DNA from: Clostridiales bacterium
GTDB lineage: Bacteria; Bacillota; Clostridia; Christensenellales; UMGS416
Assembly: GCA_012515725.1 (NCBI GenBank)
Contig: JAAYXU010000047.1
Location: forward strand, 1 to 6,956
Direction of reading: 5' to 3'
Length of the DNA: 6,956 bases
Position 1 is the first letter of the stretch. Every line of letters starts with the position of its first letter. Made by a program: the position numbers and the translations under genes. Of the stretch, positions 4,309 to 6,956 are shown piece after piece. The notes below the pieces were generated by a model. That model was given only the letters and a program-made list of their open reading frames with translations, was not told the origin of the DNA and searched no databases.

Positions 4309-6534
4309 TTATTGGGTATCTGTCCAGCGGTTGCACAGGTCCGTGTAGTCGGAGTTGCACACGAGCGTCATCGATCCCGCCCCGGCGTCGACCCTGTCCA
4401 GTATATAGGGACCCGTCCCGATCCACATATGGCCGTGAGCCGCGTAGAAATCAAGCAGGCTCCGGTAGCGCGCCGCCGCCTCGTCGGCAGTGATATAGTC
4501 GCTCATCACGGCAGGGTGGGGGATAAGCCGTTCCGCGGCCGCTCTCTCGCAGGCCGCCTCAAGAATCGGCAGCGACGGGCCGTACAGCAGGTTCGTCCAC
4601 TCGGCTTCGGTCTGCTGGGCGCGGGAGCTGCCAAATGCGGTTTCGCCCTCGGACTCTGTCAGGCTGCATATCGCGAGCACGTGCCAGGCCGCCTGCCCTG
4701 CCGCGCCCTCGGGCCACAGTGCGGCTACGCACTGTTCGGCGTCGATCGCATAGGCGTCGGAGTAGTACTCGACCGTCAGCGGCTCGACCGATACGATGCG
4801 GAAGCCCTTAAAAAGTCCCTTGAACGCGTTTGCTTCCGTGATCGCCGACGGGTCGTACAGGCTGCTGCGCTCGTCGGCCCGGTCGAAGCGCACGATCATC
4901 GCCATCATGAAATCCGCGGCGGTCATCGAGCTGCCGTCGTGCCAGCGCACGTCGCTTATATCGTATGTGACGACACTGCGGGTCAGCGCCGTCAGCCCAT
5001 CGGGATTCCGCTCACCCGCGGTAATCCAGACGCCGTTTTCGCCGTCCCAGCCGACGTACGCGTCGGATGGCACCGCGATCGCCTCCCCCGTGCGGACGAG
5101 CGTGAGCCACGGGCTGTCAGCCGCCTTCTCTACGGGCAGATCGCCGCGCACCGCAAGCTCGGCGGCAAGAGCGCGCTGGGCTGTCATCAGTCCGGTCTGC
5201 GGGTCGGGCATGAGCGCGTAGTCCTGCGTAAAGAGCACCGGAGCGAGCGTCCCGGCGTCACGCGTCCCGGCTATGGGGTTGACGCTGCCGGCAAAAAGTC
5301 GGTCCGCTCCCCAGGTCATCTCCCCGCCCTCGGTGTCCATTAGGCGCAGCGTGAAGGGCGTCATCGCGCCCACGGCTACTCCCTCCGCAAGACCGGGCCT
5401 CATCTGTGCAAGAGGGGTCCGGCAGACTGCCGCCGCAGCGTCGGCTATAAATATGCGGTAGGAGAGCGCCGCGGCCCCATTAAGCGCGTCGGCCATGAGC
5501 GCGCGCCGCTCGTCGGCGGTGTGGAACTCCCGCCGCGAAAGCGCGGCAAATGTGCCCCTGAGCGACTCGTCGGCCGCATAAAGGCGCCAGAGAGGGAAGT
5601 ATGAAAGGACGCTGTCGGCGCTCATGTACAGCGCGAAATCGCCGCCGCTGTCGCGCAGATGCGCCGTGTCCCGTCCATCCTCATCCAGCCGCCAGCATAC
5701 CGTCGCAAGGTGCCACTCGCCGTCCGATGGATCGGAGCCCAGCCATCTGTCGGTAAGCTCCGGTGTGGTCAGGTACTCGCGCTCAACGGTAAAGCCCATC
5801 GACTCCAGCGCGTCGCTCATCATATCGCCTATGCCAAGTCCGGCCTCGTCATCGCTCTGAATGAGGAAGACGAGCGTAACGGGCTTATCGCTGTATGTCC
5901 ACAGCCCGTCGGCCTGCTGCGCACCCATGGCCTGCATCCGCTGCGATATGGTCTGCCTGCAGGCTTCCGGGGCGTAGGCGTACTGCCCGGCCAGAGACTC
6001 CAGATCCTGCGCGTACCGTGCGGAGTCGGCGAGCTCTGCCGTAAGCGGCGAGTACTTGGGAGACGCCTGACCGGCGAAAAACTGCGACACAACCGCGTCC
6101 CGGTCGATCAGCCTATTAAGCGCCACGCGAATTCCAGTGTCGGCGAAAGGATTGAGCCGCCCTTTTTTCTCGTTGTCGATCGGGGCCGGATTGAGCGCGA
6201 TTTCATAGAAACGGTTGTACACGGGGTCCGCGGCAAGGTTCGCCGCCTTTATCGCGTTCCAGTCGGCGGCGCTCTCAAGGAGCCCCGAATAGACGTCGAT
6301 CTCGCCCTGCGCCATCCGGGCGACCGCCTGGTCGGCGCTCATCGAAACCATCGTGATCGTATCCAGCCAGCCTCCGCGACGGGTGACCGGCACCGGCGTG
6401 GGTTCGGGGGTAGGAGTAGGCTGGGGGGTGGATGTAATATTCGGCGTGGAGGTCGCTCCGGGAGAAGGCAGCTGACAGGATGACAACGTCAGCGCTGCCA
6501 GCAACAGGATTATTACGGCGATCGGTTTTCTCAT
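4309..6534 (-). CDS. Family-5 ABC transporter solute-binding lipoprotein with permuted motif order
   Basis: A 741-aa exported lipoprotein. A short basic start (MRK), a hydrophobic stretch to residue 17 and the lipobox LSSC put the lipidated cysteine at 20, followed by a Pro/Thr tether (about 23-51) that would hold the domain off the membrane. Family 5 proteins bind peptides, nickel or other solutes for ABC importers. The motif order is unusual. QGEIDVY (76-82) and DTGIRVALNRLIDRDAV (132-148), normally after the middle of the family, come first; VRWHDGSSMTAADF (about 529-542) and GTGPYIL (706-712) with the NSDY step, normally near the N-terminus, come last. I recall similarly ordered large proteins in other anaerobes but cannot check. 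Met at 6534 is preferred: GAGGA (6548-6544) lies 9 nt upstream, whereas it touches the alternative ATG at 6543, which would add three residues. No permease or ATPase is in view; malic enzyme follows. Confidence 0.9.
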   Translation of the reverse strand: MRKPIAVIILLLAALTLSSCQLPSPGATSTPNITSTPQPTPTPEPTPVPVTRRGGWLDTITMVSMSADQAVARMAQGEIDVYSGLLESAADWNAIKAANLAADPVYNRFYEIALNPAPIDNEKKGRLNPFADTGIRVALNRLIDRDAVVSQFFAGQASPKYSPLTAELADSARYAQDLESLAGQYAYAPEACRQTISQRMQAMGAQQADGLWTYSDKPVTLVFLIQSDDEAGLGIGDMMSDALESMGFTVEREYLTTPELTDRWLGSDPSDGEWHLATVCWRLDEDGRDTAHLRDSGGDFALYMSADSVLSYFPLWRLYAADESLRGTFAALSRREFHTADERRALMADALNGAAALSYRIFIADAAAAVCRTPLAQMRPGLAEGVAVGAMTPFTLRLMDTEGGEMTWGADRLFAGSVNPIAGTRDAGTLAPVLFTQDYALMPDPQTGLMTAQRALAAELAVRGDLPVEKAADSPWLTLVRTGEAIAVPSDAYVGWDGENGVWITAGERNPDGLTALTRSVVTYDISDVRWHDGSSMTAADFMMAMIVRFDRADERSSLYDPSAITEANAFKGLFKGFRIVSVEPLTVEYYSDAYAIDAEQCVAALWPEGAAGQAAWHVLAICSLTESEGETAFGSSRAQQTEAEWTNLLYGPSLPILEAACERAAAERLIPHPAVMSDYITADEAAARYRSLLDFYAAHGHMWIGTGPYILDRVDAGAGSMTLVCNSDYTDLCNRWTDTQ

Positions 6535-6591
6535 CGTATTCATTCCTCAAAACATGGCTTGGCCTGCGCTCATGGCTGGCGCACAGGATGT

Positions 6592-6620
6592 ATGCTATCA
6601 TACCGGAACTGCAAAGTCAA
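6592..6620 (-). promoter_or_regulatory. Promoter of the binding-protein/malic-enzyme transcript
   Basis: Minus-strand TTGACT (6620-6615, 5 of 6) is followed after 17 nt by TAGCAT (6597-6592, 4 of 6), with an extended -10 TGA immediately before it. A start near 6585 would give a leader of about 50 nt. It lies just after the hairpin that ends the upstream methyltransferase gene, consistent with a new transcription unit. Confidence 0.6.
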
Positions 6621-6639
6621 TCGGGCTTGTGCGGTCGGA

Positions 6640-6670
6640 GAAACCCCGCTCCTCAGTACGGGAGGAGCGG
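6640..6670 (-). terminator. Probable intrinsic terminator after the edge methyltransferase gene
   Basis: CCGCTCCTC (6646-6654) and GAGGAGCGG (6662-6670) form a perfect 9-bp stem with a 7-nt loop, 12 nt past the stop codon at 6683. The minus-strand tail is GGTTTCT, a weak U-tract, so termination may be incomplete. On the plus strand AAAA follows, so it would not terminate in that sense. Confidence 0.55.
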
Positions 6671-6682
6671 AAAACGTGCGGC

Positions 6683-6956
6683 CTATCGCGCTTTTACCGC
6701 TGTCATGATGACCGTGTTCCCCGACTGCCAGACTTTTTTAGTGGACACGAAACCGGCCCGCTTAAGCATCGTGCGCTGGTTGTCTATCGTGCAGGGCGTA
6801 TCGTAGTGATAGAGCCCGTCGGGCAGTCTCTGCTGGGCGCGTAGCTGCCTAAATCGCTCGAAATGGTAATCCTCGAACGCCTGATCGGGGGCCATGTAGT
6901 CGGCTTCGATATATACGCCGCCGGGACGCAGCGCCCGATATAGGCTCCGGTAGACA
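6683..6956 (-). CDS. Class I SAM-dependent methyltransferase, C-terminal part (cut by window edge)
   Basis: The frame is open to base 6956; the internal ATG at 6895 is not the start. The visible 90 residues begin VYRSLYRALRPGGVYIEADY, the strand-5 LRPGG region after motif III of class I methyltransferases, and end in an antiparallel strand pair: MLKRAGFVSTKKVWQSGN, then TVIMTAVKAR before TAG. That is the usual C-terminus, where residues 'aGF' precede strand 6 and strand 7 closes the sheet. The SAM-binding motif I lies outside the window, so intactness and substrate cannot be judged. A hairpin terminator follows, and the next gene has its own promoter. Confidence 0.85.
   Translation of the reverse strand, partial: VYRSLYRALRPGGVYIEADYMAPDQAFEDYHFERFRQLRAQQRLPDGLYHYDTPCTIDNQRTMLKRAGFVSTKKVWQSGNTVIMTAVKAR

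Noticed and set aside
4312..5343. Long plus-strand open frame (343 aa) opposite the binding-protein gene
   Set aside because: It is rich in Arg, His, Gly and Val with no recognisable domain or ribosome binding site, and lies wholly antisense to a gene with clear motifs; typical of GC-rich DNA.
6365..6450. Repeat tract of CCx/ACx codons
   Set aside because: It is the Pro/Thr tether of the lipoprotein, a coding low-complexity region rather than a separate DNA repeat.
5659..6483. Plus-strand open frame (274 aa) opposite the binding-protein N-terminus
   Set aside because: Arg/Gly-rich low-complexity translation, antisense to the lipoprotein signal peptide and Pro/Thr tether; no supporting start signal.
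6535..6543. ATG at 6543 as the start of the binding protein
   Set aside because: GAGGA directly touches this ATG with no spacer; the ATG at 6534 has a 9-nt spacing and gives a cleaner signal peptide.

Overview
The window is GC-rich bacterial DNA with every convincing gene on the minus strand. The signals look Firmicute-like: strong GGAGG-type ribosome binding sites, TTGACA/TATAAT-type promoters, a TTG start with a perfect Shine-Dalgarno, and a lipoprotein solute-binding protein with a Pro/Thr tether. The best guess is a GC-rich, gut-type Clostridia relative. The family of the large binding protein is also one I associate from memory with Anaerolineae and other anaerobes. No rRNA, tRNA, CRISPR array, transposase or phage gene was seen.

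Layout from high to low coordinates, which is the direction of transcription. (1) 6956-6683: the C-terminal part of a class I SAM methyltransferase cut by the window edge, followed by a GC-rich hairpin terminator. (2) 6534-4309: a 741-aa family-5 solute-binding lipoprotein with its own promoter, whose motifs are in circularly permuted order. (3) 4270-3098: a 390-aa malic enzyme only 38 bp downstream, probably in the same transcript, ending at a good intrinsic terminator (3040-2997). (4) 2828-2031: a 265-aa class I methyltransferase starting at TTG. It lies behind a leader of about 105 nt that holds an 18-codon ORF and three segments able to form mutually exclusive hairpins, one of which hides the ribosome binding site. 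(5) 1797-685: a 370-aa radical SAM protein with a SPASM-like C-terminus, driven by a promoter whose -10 lies inside a perfect 15-bp dyad. (6) 590-1: the first 196 codons of an ADP-ribosylglycohydrolase-fold protein with its own strong promoter.

The genes do not form one obvious pathway. Binding protein plus malic enzyme could link uptake of a peptide or other solute to C4-acid metabolism, but no permease or ATPase is in view. The other genes look like separately regulated single-gene units. The most notable regulatory structure is the leader of the TTG-started methyltransferase, which has the architecture of a translational attenuator. The most notable protein feature is the permuted binding protein. 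I found no clearly new multi-gene system.
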